This document shows, piece by piece, positions 41,686 to 49,633 of a DNA stretch of 61,921 nucleotides; position 1 is the first letter of the stretch; each line of letters begins with the position of its first letter. The notes under the pieces are model-generated. The model was not told the DNA's origin. It did not search any database and worked only from the letters and a program-made list of their open reading frames with translations. A program made the position numbers and the translations under genes. The stretch is taken from positions 24,787-86,707 of the forward strand of contig PKXQ01000108.1 of the NCBI GenBank assembly GCA_003132405.1, read 5' to 3'. This stretch comes from Acidobacteriaceae bacterium (GTDB taxonomy: Bacteria > Acidobacteriota > Terriglobia > Terriglobales > Acidobacteriaceae).

Positions 41686-42117
41686 ATGCGCCCACTTGGC
41701 GTCACTCTCGTCGGTTTCTACCAGATTTTGCGCGGTGCGCTCGGCTTGCTGTTCGGAGTCTCTATTCTGCTCTTCACCGGTCTGGCCGCTAAACTCTCTT
41801 CTCTGGCCGCTGAGGGAAATGCCACCGGACGCTTCTTTGGCGGCTTCGGGCACCTGGCCACCGCGATGATTATTTTGTTCGCGGTGCTTCACTTGATCGG
41901 CGGGTATGGCTTGCTGAGTATGCAAAATTGGGGTCGACTGCTGACGTTGTTTCTTTCAGCCCTCGGCATCTTCCTGCTGCTACCCATCCTCGTTGTCGTG
42001 CGCGGAATTCCGCTGGTTTTCGGGATCATTAACGTCGTCGTGATCCTCTATCTCGCGATGCCAGCGGTCAAGCGAGCGTTTCACGAGCAACGCCACTCAC
42101 TCCGCATGGCTGCCTAG
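41686..42117 (+). CDS. Hypothetical four-helix membrane protein
   Basis: A 143-residue protein with four hydrophobic segments (about residues 8-32, 55-75, 82-103 and 105-128) and a short basic C-terminal tail. It resembles DUF2127-like small integral membrane proteins, but the match is only general. ATG 41686 is supported by TAGGAGG 6 nt upstream; TATATT lies further upstream near 41656. Function unknown. Confidence 0.7.
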   Translation: MRPLGVTLVGFYQILRGALGLLFGVSILLFTGLAAKLSSLAAEGNATGRFFGGFGHLATAMIILFAVLHLIGGYGLLSMQNWGRLLTLFLSALGIFLLLPILVVVRGIPLVFGIINVVVILYLAMPAVKRAFHEQRHSLRMAA

Positions 42118-42225
42118 GCGCGATTGCGCAATAACACTGCGCAACAATAATAATGATCGACGGATGCATGATGCATGCCGTGCAGGGACGCGCATCTCGC
42201 CCTTCCGCCGCAGTAGAATCAATGC

Positions 42226-42549
42226 GTGTCTGGCTCCAGCAAACTTTCCGCGGTGCAGGAGCACCTCAAACTCTACGAGCATCCGCTGCTCGCTTTTTCG
42301 GCGCGCGAAAATAATGGCGTGATCGAAGTGGTCATCGACTTGAAGAACTCAACCGTCCCGGTTCACACCTACGTGCTTCCCATTCATGCCCGCGATCTCG
42401 ATCATTCCCAGCTGAAATGGCATCTTCAGCGCCAGATTTACGATGGATTGCACGACTATTTCATCGAAATGTTTACCCGCACTCCGCAGGATCGCCCCGT
42501 GCAAAACCCGATAGACGGCGGAGCGAGCGGGGGGAACCAGGGAAGCTAG
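42226..42549 (+). CDS. Hypothetical protein (107 aa)
   Basis: A 107-residue soluble protein beginning SGSSKLSAVQEHLKLYEHPL with an alpha/beta pattern and a disordered Gly-rich tail. The start is GTG 42226; TAGAAT ends 6 nt before it and no Shine-Dalgarno exists, the same layout as aroA. It lies 4 nt before the midA start, so it is probably an operon partner. Family not recognised. Confidence 0.6.
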   Translation: MSGSSKLSAVQEHLKLYEHPLLAFSARENNGVIEVVIDLKNSTVPVHTYVLPIHARDLDHSQLKWHLQRQIYDGLHDYFIEMFTRTPQDRPVQNPIDGGASGGNQGS

Positions 42550-42553
42550 GCGA

Positions 42554-43762
42554 TTGTCCCTCCGCGAAAAAATCGAGTGCGAGATCCGCGAGCGCGGTCC
42601 CATTCCATTTTCGCGCTACATGGAACTCTGCCTCTACGATCCCGACGAGGGCTACTATTCGCGCAACGCCGAGCAATTCGGCAAAGCCGGAGACTTCTAT
42701 ACTTCGAGCGATGTGCACGCCGTCTTCGGACGCCTGCTGGCGCGGCAATTTGACGAGATATGGCGAGCGCTCGATCGTCCGCCTCAAATCGAAATCCTCG
42801 AACTCGGCCCAGGCCGCGGCCTCTTCGCCCGCGACGTGCTGGATTGGTCGAACAAGAAGTTCCCGGATTTCTTCGCCGCGCTAATCTACACCTTGCAAGA
42901 ATCCTCGCCGGCGCTGCAAGCAAAGTTGCAAGAAAATCTGACCGAACACGTGGCCGCAGAAAAAGCCTACATAAGCGGAGAGGCCCGAATCGCTCGCCCC
43001 CAGGTAGGGGCAGGTGCCCCCACCTGCCCAGCCGAGCAAAGCTCGGCCCCCGCCGGAATCCACCGACGTCTCACATATCACGCCCCCCTTATCGTCTTCG
43101 CTAACGAATTCTTCGACGCTCTTCCCGTAGAGATTCTCAGCCTACAAGGCAAACTCCACTTAGCGCTCGAGAACAACCGTCTGCAAGAAACCTGTCTCCC
43201 GCCGCTTGCCGCAGAACTTGAGTTCCTCGACCGCTATAGCGTCCATCCCGAGCCCGGCGAGCGCATCGAGGTTCCCATCCTCGCGCAGGATTGGATTCGC
43301 CAAATCGCGAATTCCACTACCAGCGCTCCGCTTCTCTTAATCGTGATCGACTATGGTTACACCCGCGAGCAGCAGCTAGCCGACCGCTATCGCGGCACTG
43401 TCATGGCCTATCGCCATCACTCCGCCAGCCCCGACCCCTATCAGGCACCCGGCGAGCAAGACCTGACCGCCCACGTGAATTTCACTGCGCTCGCCGCTGC
43501 CTGCGAACAAGCCGGCATGCGTTGCGAAAAACTTTTCACACAATCGCAATTCCTGATGGGCATAGGTGAAAAAAATCAGTTTGCCGACGCCTTCGAAGAC
43601 TGCCGCCTCCCGCAAGAGCGCGCGAAAGTAGCTCTGCAACTCAAACATTTGGTCACGCCCGCGGGCATGGGAGAGAATTTTCAGGTGCTGATGGCCAGCC
43701 GGGGAATTGAGCCTGATAAAGTCGCCGCCCTCAGCGGACTACTGTGGAACGAACGAAGGTAA
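42554..43762 (+). CDS. MidA/NDUFAF7-family SAM-dependent methyltransferase
   Basis: A 402-residue protein of the MidA family, whose mitochondrial member NDUFAF7 methylates a complex I subunit during assembly. Signatures: GPIPFSRYMELCLYDPDEGYYS at the N-terminus, SAM-binding ELGPGRGLFARDVL, VFANEFFDALPVEIL, and IDYGYTREQQL. The start is TTG 42554, as no ATG or GTG precedes the domain. An in-frame insertion of about 20 residues after YISGEARIA is encoded by a two-hairpin repeat (43008-43047) absent from the usual family pattern. nuoB and nuoI are elsewhere in this window. Confidence 0.85.
   Translation: MSLREKIECEIRERGPIPFSRYMELCLYDPDEGYYSRNAEQFGKAGDFYTSSDVHAVFGRLLARQFDEIWRALDRPPQIEILELGPGRGLFARDVLDWSNKKFPDFFAALIYTLQESSPALQAKLQENLTEHVAAEKAYISGEARIARPQVGAGAPTCPAEQSSAPAGIHRRLTYHAPLIVFANEFFDALPVEILSLQGKLHLALENNRLQETCLPPLAAELEFLDRYSVHPEPGERIEVPILAQDWIRQIANSTTSAPLLLIVIDYGYTREQQLADRYRGTVMAYRHHSASPDPYQAPGEQDLTAHVNFTALAAACEQAGMRCEKLFTQSQFLMGIGEKNQFADAFEDCRLPQERAKVALQLKHLVTPAGMGENFQVLMASRGIEPDKVAALSGLLWNERR
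43008..43047. repeat. Double-hairpin repeat inside the midA coding sequence
   Basis: GGGCAGGTG (43008-43016) pairs exactly with CACCTGCCC (43021-43029) across a CCCC loop. Immediately after, GCCGAGC (43031-43037) pairs with GCTCGGC (43041-43047) across AAA. The frame stays open and encodes a Gly/Ala/Pro-rich linker. The arm-CCCC-arm design is shared with the intergenic hairpin at 58879-58898. Confidence 0.75.
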
Positions 43763-43835
43763 CCGATACCAACGGTATGCACCATTTTCGTTGCATTTAA
43801 CATTCCTGAAATATCTTTGCAGTAAACTACCCACA

Positions 43836-44321
43836 ATGAGCGTGCCTCGAGTATCTCGCTTTGCGCTGCCGCTGCAGGTAGCGGCTGTTTGCTACCGGCG
43901 AGTGAATTCGCATGCCGAGTTTCTTCTCGTCCACACCAACGGCGGCAGCAAATGGACGTTTCCCAAAGGAGCCCCGGAACCCCGCCTGTCGCACAGTCAG
44001 GCCGCCGAGCGCGAAGCCAAAGAAGAAGCGGGCGCCATCGGCATCATCGAGCCGCGCCACTTCCACATCTATATTCATTCGAAAGGCGTCTTCTGGCAGC
44101 CGAGCGGCGTGCAAGAATATGTGGTTAAGGCGTTTTTGATGGAGGTTCGCCAGACCCGCCGTCCGGAAGAAGACTACCGCGATCCCACCTGGTTCGATGC
44201 GGCAAAGGCGCGCATCATCCTCGCCAAGGGCCGCGAGGTCAAATATGCGCACGAACTTCAGACCGTGATCGACCGCGCGTTGGAGCACTTGGGGATTGCG
44301 AAAATGGCTGCGGCTCACTAA
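43836..44321 (+). CDS. Nudix hydrolase
   Basis: A 161-residue Nudix-fold protein. The Nudix box runs from GAPEPRL to REAKEEAGA; the catalytic REx2EE core is intact, while the first conserved Glu of the box is Leu. The neighbourhood WTFPKG before the box and the C-terminal TWFDAAKARIIL resemble diphosphoinositol-polyphosphate or diadenosine-polyphosphate hydrolases. ATG 43836 lies 7 nt after TAAACT and lacks a Shine-Dalgarno, so the mRNA may be leaderless. The frame is open further upstream into midA, but no suitable start is seen there. Confidence 0.82.
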   Translation: MSVPRVSRFALPLQVAAVCYRRVNSHAEFLLVHTNGGSKWTFPKGAPEPRLSHSQAAEREAKEEAGAIGIIEPRHFHIYIHSKGVFWQPSGVQEYVVKAFLMEVRQTRRPEEDYRDPTWFDAAKARIILAKGREVKYAHELQTVIDRALEHLGIAKMAAAH

Positions 44322-44364
44322 GAGCGAAGTCCTGAAAACACGTTGGACAGCCTGCTCTTACCGG

Positions 44365-44407
44365 GAGCTGACAACTGAAAGCTGATAGCTGATAGCTGAT
44401 AGCTAAC
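44365..44407. repeat. AGCTGAT tandem repeat
   Basis: Three exact AGCTGAT units (44380-44400), with degenerate units on either side, between the Nudix and ABC-F genes. Confidence 0.65.
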
Positions 44408-44439
44408 TCCCTCCGTCCGCTATATTAAATACAGCACCC

Positions 44440-46419
44440 ATGATCCAACTCTCCGCCGCGGGCAAGCGCTATGGCCACAAACTTCTGTTCGAAGACGCCG
44501 ACTGGCTGATCACGCCGGAATCGCACGTCGGTCTGGTCGGAGCGAACGGCACCGGCAAATCGACCGTCGTGAAAATCTTGGCCGGGATCGAATCGCTCGA
44601 CTATGGCTCCATCTCGCGCGCCAAGGGCATCTCTACTGGATACCTTCCTCAAGACGGCCTCACCATGACCGGCCGCACTGTTTTCGCCGAGTGCATGTCG
44701 GTGTTTGACGAACTCCACGCCATGGAAAAAGAAATGGAGGCGCTCACTCGCAGCATGTCGGAGCTCGACCACGAAGGGCAAGAATATTCGAACGTCGCCG
44801 ACCGTTATCAGAAACTCGAACATGAATTCGTCACGCGTGACGGCTATACGCTAGAGGCGCAAGTCGGCCAGGTGCTCACCGGTCTTGGCTTCCACCGCGA
44901 CGACTGGGTACGGCAGACGGATGAATTTTCCGGCGGCTGGCAGATGCGTATCGCCCTCGCCAAACTTCTATTGCAAAAGCCCAATTTGCTGCTGCTGGAC
45001 GAGCCCACCAATCACCTTGATCTCGAAGCCCGCAACTGGCTTGAGGAGTACCTGACCACCTATCCTTACGCCTTCGTCCTCATCTCGCACGATCGATATT
45101 TTCTCGACATTACTGTCGATCGCATCGTGGAAATCTGGAACAAGAAGATCCACTTTTACGCTGGCAACTACGATCAATACCTGGCCGCGAAAACTGCTCG
45201 CAAGGAGCAGCTCGAAGCCGCCTACAAAACACAGCACGACCGCATCGAGCAGTTGGAAGTCTTCATCAATCGCTTCCGCTATACGGCCACGAAAGCCAAG
45301 CAGGTGCAGAGCCGCATCAAAGAGCTGGAAAAAATCGAGCGCATCGAAATTCCGGAAGAAGAGAAGACGGTTCATTTCTCTTTCCCGCAGCCAAAGCCGA
45401 GCGGACGCATCGTCGCCGAGTTTGCCAATGTCGCCAAGAGCTATGGCGAGCGCGGAATCAGCGAACACAAAGTTTTCCGGAACGTAAACTTCATGATCGA
45501 GCGTGGCGAGCGCATCGCGCTCGTGGGAGTCAATGGGGCAGGGAAGTCAACTCTTATTAAACTCCTCGCGCGCCAGGAGCCGCTGACCGCCGGTGAATAC
45601 AAGCTAGGCCACAACGTCGAGCCCGATTATTTCGCGCAAGATCAATACAAGGAACTCGATCCTGAAGCCCGCATCCTCGACGATCTCGGAGAACTCTCGC
45701 CAGCGTCCACGCAAACCCAGCTGCGCAGCCTGCTCGGCTGTTTTCTTTTTTCGGGTGACGATGTTTTCAAACGCATCGGCGTCTTATCCGGGGGCGAGCG
45801 CAATCGCTACGCGCTCCTGAAAATGCTGCTGCATCCCGCCAACTTCTTGTTGCTCGACGAACCGACCAATCACCTCGACCTGCGCGCCAAAGATGTGCTG
45901 CTTGAGGCCTTGATGAAATACACCGGCACGGTCGTCTTCGTTTCCCACGACCGCTATTTCATCGACGGCCTAGCTACCCGCGTCTTCGAAATCGGCGAAG
46001 GCAAAGTGGAAATCTATCCCGGAAATTACGAAGACTATCTCTGGCGAAAGCAGGGAAGGACTGCGGCGGTAGAAGCGCCGAAGACATCACCATTGATAGT
46101 TTCGCCAGTGCCTTCACCCGTCGCGTCAGCCGTGCCTGTGAATGGAAATCGCGCCCCCGCTGCCGAGGCCGCTGAGCCCAAAGGCAAGCGCCTCAATCCC
46201 ATCAAGCGCCAACAGATGGCAGATCGTTTGCACGAAGTAGAAGAAGAGATCGCCCGCACCGAAGCCGCGATTGCCTTGTGCGAGACGCAACTGCAGAGCT
46301 TTGTGAGTGCAGAAGAGACGCAGCGCCAGTCGCAGGAACTCGCTGAGCAGAAGAAACTGTTACAGAACCTGATGAAGGAGTGGGAAGAGGCGTCGGCCGC
46401 ACTCGAAACCTCGGGCTAG
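44440..46419 (+). CDS. ABC-F family ribosome-associated ATPase
   Basis: A 659-residue cytoplasmic protein with two ABC domains and no membrane segment. Domain 1 has GANGTGKST, signature FSGGW and LLDEPTNHLDLEARNWLEEYL. Domain 2 has GVNGAGKST, signature LSGGERNR and LLDEPTNHLDLRAKDVLLEAL. A charged linker of about 80 residues between them and a C-terminal coiled coil (about 590-655) resemble Uup/YdiF-type members. ABC-F proteins act on ribosomal tRNA sites or rescue stalled ribosomes; some give antibiotic protection, for which there is no evidence here. TATATT lies 13 nt before ATG 44440, with no Shine-Dalgarno. Confidence 0.9.
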   Translation: MIQLSAAGKRYGHKLLFEDADWLITPESHVGLVGANGTGKSTVVKILAGIESLDYGSISRAKGISTGYLPQDGLTMTGRTVFAECMSVFDELHAMEKEMEALTRSMSELDHEGQEYSNVADRYQKLEHEFVTRDGYTLEAQVGQVLTGLGFHRDDWVRQTDEFSGGWQMRIALAKLLLQKPNLLLLDEPTNHLDLEARNWLEEYLTTYPYAFVLISHDRYFLDITVDRIVEIWNKKIHFYAGNYDQYLAAKTARKEQLEAAYKTQHDRIEQLEVFINRFRYTATKAKQVQSRIKELEKIERIEIPEEEKTVHFSFPQPKPSGRIVAEFANVAKSYGERGISEHKVFRNVNFMIERGERIALVGVNGAGKSTLIKLLARQEPLTAGEYKLGHNVEPDYFAQDQYKELDPEARILDDLGELSPASTQTQLRSLLGCFLFSGDDVFKRIGVLSGGERNRYALLKMLLHPANFLLLDEPTNHLDLRAKDVLLEALMKYTGTVVFVSHDRYFIDGLATRVFEIGEGKVEIYPGNYEDYLWRKQGRTAAVEAPKTSPLIVSPVPSPVASAVPVNGNRAPAAEAAEPKGKRLNPIKRQQMADRLHEVEEEIARTEAAIALCETQLQSFVSAEETQRQSQELAEQKKLLQNLMKEWEEASAALETSG

Positions 46420-46431
46420 CGATTTACGATC

Positions 46432-46791
46432 CTAGAGCGCGCAACCCATGGCCAATTCTATCTTGGCCGCCAAATCGCAAATCTGGTGCGAACCGAGCGT
46501 CCGCAGGCGCTCGCGCGAAGGATCGAGCTCGACTTTCCACACCACCGAAACATCTTCTGCTTTGGCGACGACACGTTCGCGTAAGCCGGTTTGTCCGGGT
46601 TCCAGCACGAGGTGTGTGGGAATCTCGTCCTTGTGAACCGAAGTGCTCAGCGGGACTACGAGCACGGTGCTAGCGCGCGGATGCTTGTTTCGTGCGTCGA
46701 TCGAGACGATGATGACCGGGCGCTTTCCTTTTTCCGGAGGGTCGGTCGGCAGTTTCGTGAACCATATTTCTCCGCGCTGTGGGCTGGGCAT
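46432..46791 (-). CDS. MazF/PemK-type endoribonuclease toxin
   Basis: A 119-residue MazF-fold toxin. Family features are QRGEIWFTKLPTDPPEKGKRPVIIVS at the N-terminus, TVLVVPLSTS in the middle and the conserved LRERVVAKAEDVSVV segment. Family members cleave mRNA at short sequences; the target is unknown. GAGGAGGAA lies about 8 nt before ATG 46791. The gene overlaps its antitoxin by 122 nt in another frame, far more than the usual few bases. It converges on the ABC-F gene. Confidence 0.88.
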   Translation of the reverse strand: MPSPQRGEIWFTKLPTDPPEKGKRPVIIVSIDARNKHPRASTVLVVPLSTSVHKDEIPTHLVLEPGQTGLRERVVAKAEDVSVVWKVELDPSRERLRTLGSHQICDLAAKIELAMGCAL

Positions 46792-47074
46792 GCAGGAGTT
46801 CCTCCTCGTTCAGGGCAAGATGACTTCCGGCAAATTCTCCCCAGGATCTATCTTCCTCGACTTCGGCGTCGCTCAGGCTGTCGTAGTAGGCGGTGACATT
46901 GGCCTCGAGCAATGCCCTCTGCTCCTCCAGTTTTTTCTCTCGAAGAAGTTCATCCAGAACCGCCGATTGCGAATCAGCGTTCCGCCTTCGCGTTTCCTGC
47001 TCCAGGTAAGCGAGAGCAGCCGGGGAAAGCGTGAATGTGCGCCGCTGCTTAATATCTGACTTAGAGTTTGACAT
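46670..47074 (-). CDS. Antitoxin of the MazF module, C-terminally extended
   Basis: A 134-residue protein starting MSNSKSDIKQRRTFTLSP, a ribbon-helix-helix-like DNA-binding segment, then helices with YDSLSDAEVEEDRSWGEFA that would bind the toxin. Natural antitoxins of this type would be expected to end soon after this Trp-Gly-Glu-Phe segment. Here the frame runs on for about 45 more residues inside the toxin gene, giving a basic, low-complexity tail, perhaps after loss of a stop codon. ATG 47074 is 10 nt after TATGAT on this strand. An upstream in-frame codon at 47089 is an alternative. Confidence 0.7.
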   Translation of the reverse strand: MSNSKSDIKQRRTFTLSPAALAYLEQETRRRNADSQSAVLDELLREKKLEEQRALLEANVTAYYDSLSDAEVEEDRSWGEFAGSHLALNEEELLHAQPTARRNMVHETADRPSGKRKAPGHHRLDRRTKQASAR

Positions 47075-47084
47075 ACTACTAATC

Positions 47085-47103
47085 ATCATACCATAGGTAT
47101 GAT
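47085..47103 (-). promoter_or_regulatory. Operator palindrome of the MazF module
   Basis: ATCATACC-ATA-GGTATGAT is a perfect 8-bp inverted repeat overlapping the TATGAT -10 box. A further ATCATAGG half-site follows. It is suited to autorepression by the antitoxin. Confidence 0.6.
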
Positions 47104-47133
47104 CATAGGTAAGTATTTCCCGTTAAGCAAAAA

Positions 47134-47175
47134 AGCCATCCGCCGCAAAAGCAACTGCCTTGGCGACGGATGGCT
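47134..47175 (-). terminator. Terminator of the SmbP-like gene
   Basis: AGCCATCCG (47134-47142) pairs exactly with CGGATGGCT (47167-47175). On the minus strand the stem is followed by a TTTTTTGCTT tract. It lies 50 nt beyond the SmbP-like stop. Confidence 0.75.
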
Positions 47176-47224
47176 GTTTCTAAATAACGAAGTTTGACCA
47201 GCGAACGCTGCTACGGTTGGCTGT

Positions 47225-47485
47225 TTAGTGTTCCGCCCTGATTGCCTCGACGGCATCGTGGAGCTCGTGCTCTGCCGCATGTAAATGCTCTTCCGCCTTG
47301 GCGCCATGTCCGGCCATGTCGTAGTGGTTGGCGGCACGGGCGTGGTCCAGTTCTCGGATCGCTTCCTCCACATGGTGATGAACTGCGTCGAGATCATGCC
47401 AGTCGTGGAGTCTATCGGCAACCGCAACTCCGACCACGAACGACAGACACACACAAAGAACGGAAACGGCAATCATCTTCTTCAT
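47225..47485 (-). CDS. SmbP-like small His-rich metal-binding protein
   Basis: An 86-residue exported protein. A signal peptide (MKKMIAVSVLCVCLSFVVGVAVA) is followed by a mature helical part with 13 His in about 60 residues, spaced in a heptad-like manner (VHHHVEEAIRELDHARAANH, HLHAAEHELHDAVEAIRAEH). This matches the small metal-binding protein SmbP, a periplasmic binder of copper and other divalent metals. The start is supported by GGAGAG about 9 nt before ATG 47485. Confidence 0.8.
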   Translation of the reverse strand: MKKMIAVSVLCVCLSFVVGVAVADRLHDWHDLDAVHHHVEEAIRELDHARAANHYDMAGHGAKAEEHLHAAEHELHDAVEAIRAEH

Positions 47486-47659
47486 AATTTTCTCTCCAAG
47501 TTGTGAGTTAAGTTTCTTCCGACACGCAAATGGATATCCGCTATTCTCCCCGGCTACCATCCTTCTGTCAAAAAGAAAGCAGGGTGGTCCAGTATAACCA
47601 AAGGTTCGTGTCATTTGGACAGGGCCGAACGCGGCAAGGTACGTCTTTACGCGTGGTTT

Positions 47660-47833
47660 CTATCCGCGCGGTTGGTTCAGCGCAATTGAGAAGTGTTGGT
47701 CGCAATGAACGCATTTGAAATTGGTGAAGAGGATCATGGTCCCTGGCCACCGCAGGATGGCTTGCTTCTGGCAATGCGGGCACCGAATCAAATGTTTATT
47801 CAAACCAAGTTCGATGACGTCAACTTCCGGCAT
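47660..47833 (-). CDS. Small zinc-ribbon protein (57 aa)
   Basis: A 57-residue protein beginning MPEVDVIELGLNKHLIRCPH with two CPHC/CVHC-type knuckles (IRCPHCQKQAI and FKCVHCDQHFSI), a likely zinc ribbon. GGGGAA lies about 7 nt before ATG 47833; the frame is open further to 47872. Function is unknown. The surrounding stretch 47486-47995 otherwise shows no gene. Confidence 0.45.
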   Translation of the reverse strand: MPEVDVIELGLNKHLIRCPHCQKQAILRWPGTMILFTNFKCVHCDQHFSIALNQPRG

Positions 47834-47995
47834 ACTGCATTCCCCATGAGGAGCGAAAATCACGGCGAGCAAGGCGTCCCGCTCCGCGGGAAATCTGCTC
47901 GAACAACCGCAAGATATTCCGAATGGGGTAATCTGTCAGTCCGCTGTATGACCGAGCAAGATACGCTGGCGCGCATTGTCGCTAATGCCACGTCG

Positions 47996-48766
47996 CTATT
48001 CTGTTTCGCTCCGCCATTCCCGAATCTGACGATGCATGATGGCATAGCATTCGCAGGCCGCCTCTTCCAACCCTGGCCGGTCGACAATATGAACCTCGCC
48101 ACGGGAGTGGGAGATGAGTCCTGCTTTCTGCAAGATTCCCGCCGACACGGTCACGCTGGAGCGGCGCGTCCCCAGCATCTGCGCAATTAATTCCTGGGTC
48201 AACGGCACCAGATTCGATTCCACCCGGTCGGCGCTCATCAACAACCATCTCGCTAATCTCTCATCTACTTCATGCAGGCGATTGCAGGCGGCAATTTGCG
48301 TGACTTGCATGGCGAGGATCTGCGAGAACTGCTGCAACCGCCGTTCCAGGATGGGACACTCGCGCAACAGTATGACAAGTTTGTCGCTGTCGATGCGAAA
48401 GGCCGTCCCCTCGATCTGCGTAACGGCTCGCGTCGGTGCGGTGCGAAAGCCCGCCACTAGCGGCACTCCGATGAATCCCTCTTTGCCCACAAGACCAACT
48501 TCAACCATCTTTCCGTCGGGGAAAACACTCAGAATGGAGACTAGTCCGCTGTTGCAGAACCAGGCAGACTTCAAAGTATCGCCAGACTCGTGTAGGACCT
48601 GGTGAGTGTTCAGCCGCACGAATTCCAATTTTCGCAGGATCTGTTCGGCTTCTTTCTCCGGAAGTGCCAGCAGAATTTCGTTGTAAATGTGGTTTCCGTC
48701 ACCGTCAGCGGACGGTGGTGGCGCGGAAGATTTCTTAGGCAGACCGGTTTTGTTGGCCATCATCAT
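47996..48766 (-). CDS. Crp/Fnr-family transcriptional regulator
   Basis: A regulator of about 256 residues. The cyclic-nucleotide-binding-like domain has VLHESGDTLKSAWFCNSGLVSILSVFPDGK and VGLVGKEGFIGVPLV. The HTH reads LTQELIAQMLGTRRSSVTVSAGILQKAGLI, with a recognition helix of the G-x-R-R-x-S-V type. No Cys cluster for an Fnr-type iron-sulfur centre is seen. Three consecutive ATGs (48766, 48763, 48760) are possible starts. It is divergent from the membrane-protein gene at 49039, whose promoter region has a matching palindrome. Confidence 0.85.
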   Translation of the reverse strand: MMMANKTGLPKKSSAPPPSADGDGNHIYNEILLALPEKEAEQILRKLEFVRLNTHQVLHESGDTLKSAWFCNSGLVSILSVFPDGKMVEVGLVGKEGFIGVPLVAGFRTAPTRAVTQIEGTAFRIDSDKLVILLRECPILERRLQQFSQILAMQVTQIAACNRLHEVDERLARWLLMSADRVESNLVPLTQELIAQMLGTRRSSVTVSAGILQKAGLISHSRGEVHIVDRPGLEEAACECYAIMHRQIREWRSETE

Positions 48767-48887
48767 AACGGCTTCTCGCGCAGCACAATGCTGTCTGATT
48801 TCGCAAGGAACCGTCACCTTCGATACGGCGGAAGGATGCTAGAAGAGACAAATCAACAGTACTATGTTCGCGAACTAAGAGCTGTGC

Positions 48888-48893
48888 ATTATA
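48888..48893 (-). promoter_or_regulatory. -10 box upstream of the Crp/Fnr gene
   Basis: TATAAT on the minus strand within the palindrome GTGC-ATTATA-GCAC. It is about 120 nt upstream of the regulator start and lacks a convincing -35 box. Confidence 0.35.
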
Positions 48894-48986
48894 GCACACT
48901 TTTTGTGTCGGGTGGGACATTCGCAAAGAGGCTTCGGCCGCGACATCTGGCATGTCCCTCGCGCGCAGAAGGAGTCTTCGCCGGAC

Positions 48987-49000
48987 GTGATCTGGATCAC
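48987..49000. promoter_or_regulatory. Crp/Fnr-type palindrome
   Basis: GTGATC-TG-GATCAC is a perfect inverted repeat resembling TTGAT-N4-ATCAA sites. With TACAGT (49023-49028) as the -10 box, the start of transcription would be near 49035 and the site centre at about -41.5, the class II activator position. Confidence 0.5.
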
Positions 49001-49038
49001 TGCCTCAAGCGTGCTCTTTCGCTACAGTGACTATAAGC

Positions 49039-49479
49039 ATGAGCGGATTCTCCATCCTCACCAACCGCAAACGCGCCGTCGTGGCGCTGGCTCACTCCAT
49101 CGTTTTTCTGCTGATCGCGGTGCGCCAGATGGTGGCCGCCAATCCCGCTGCCGGGATTTGGGTAACGTCGACCGTAACACCGGGTACATGGATTCTCTGC
49201 GGGATACTCCTCGTCGTCTCCTCGATTCTTTTGTGGCTCCTCATTATTTCCCGTGGATGGATGGAAAAAAGTTATTTCGCGGTTTGCACGATCAGCGCGA
49301 CCTCAGGGCTGCTGCGCACCGCTGCAGGCGACCAGGCGTTTCATGCCGCGCTTTACATTCGAGTGATCATGCTGGCGAGCGCGGTTTTGGTCGGGTTAGT
49401 GATCGTTCGCATGCACTCGCGATTTCCCTTGGAAGGTTCCTCGTCAACATCCTCCGAATACGCCGAAGAAAGTTCGTAA
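49039..49479 (+). CDS. Hypothetical four-helix membrane protein
   Basis: A 146-residue protein with four hydrophobic segments (about residues 14-32, 50-70, 78-95 and 103-122) and a Ser/Glu-rich C-terminal tail. No family recognised. ATG 49039 is preferred over a GTG at 49027. A TACAGT hexamer 10 nt upstream and the lack of a Shine-Dalgarno suggest a very short leader. A Crp/Fnr-type palindrome lies about 40 nt before the predicted transcription start, next to a divergent Crp/Fnr gene. Confidence 0.6.
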   Translation: MSGFSILTNRKRAVVALAHSIVFLLIAVRQMVAANPAAGIWVTSTVTPGTWILCGILLVVSSILLWLLIISRGWMEKSYFAVCTISATSGLLRTAAGDQAFHAALYIRVIMLASAVLVGLVIVRMHSRFPLEGSSSTSSEYAEESS

Positions 49480-49633
49480 CCTCTCCGCTTCGCCGCGAAA
49501 TGGATGTTCTCAACCAGTCGCGCCCCCGCCTCATCGTGGGGGCGCCTGGTCCGGCGGCTAACTTACGTCGTCTACTGGATGCTTAAGCTCCATGCGCGCG
49601 TTCGGTTGTTACCCGCGCCGAGGCGTGTCAAGT

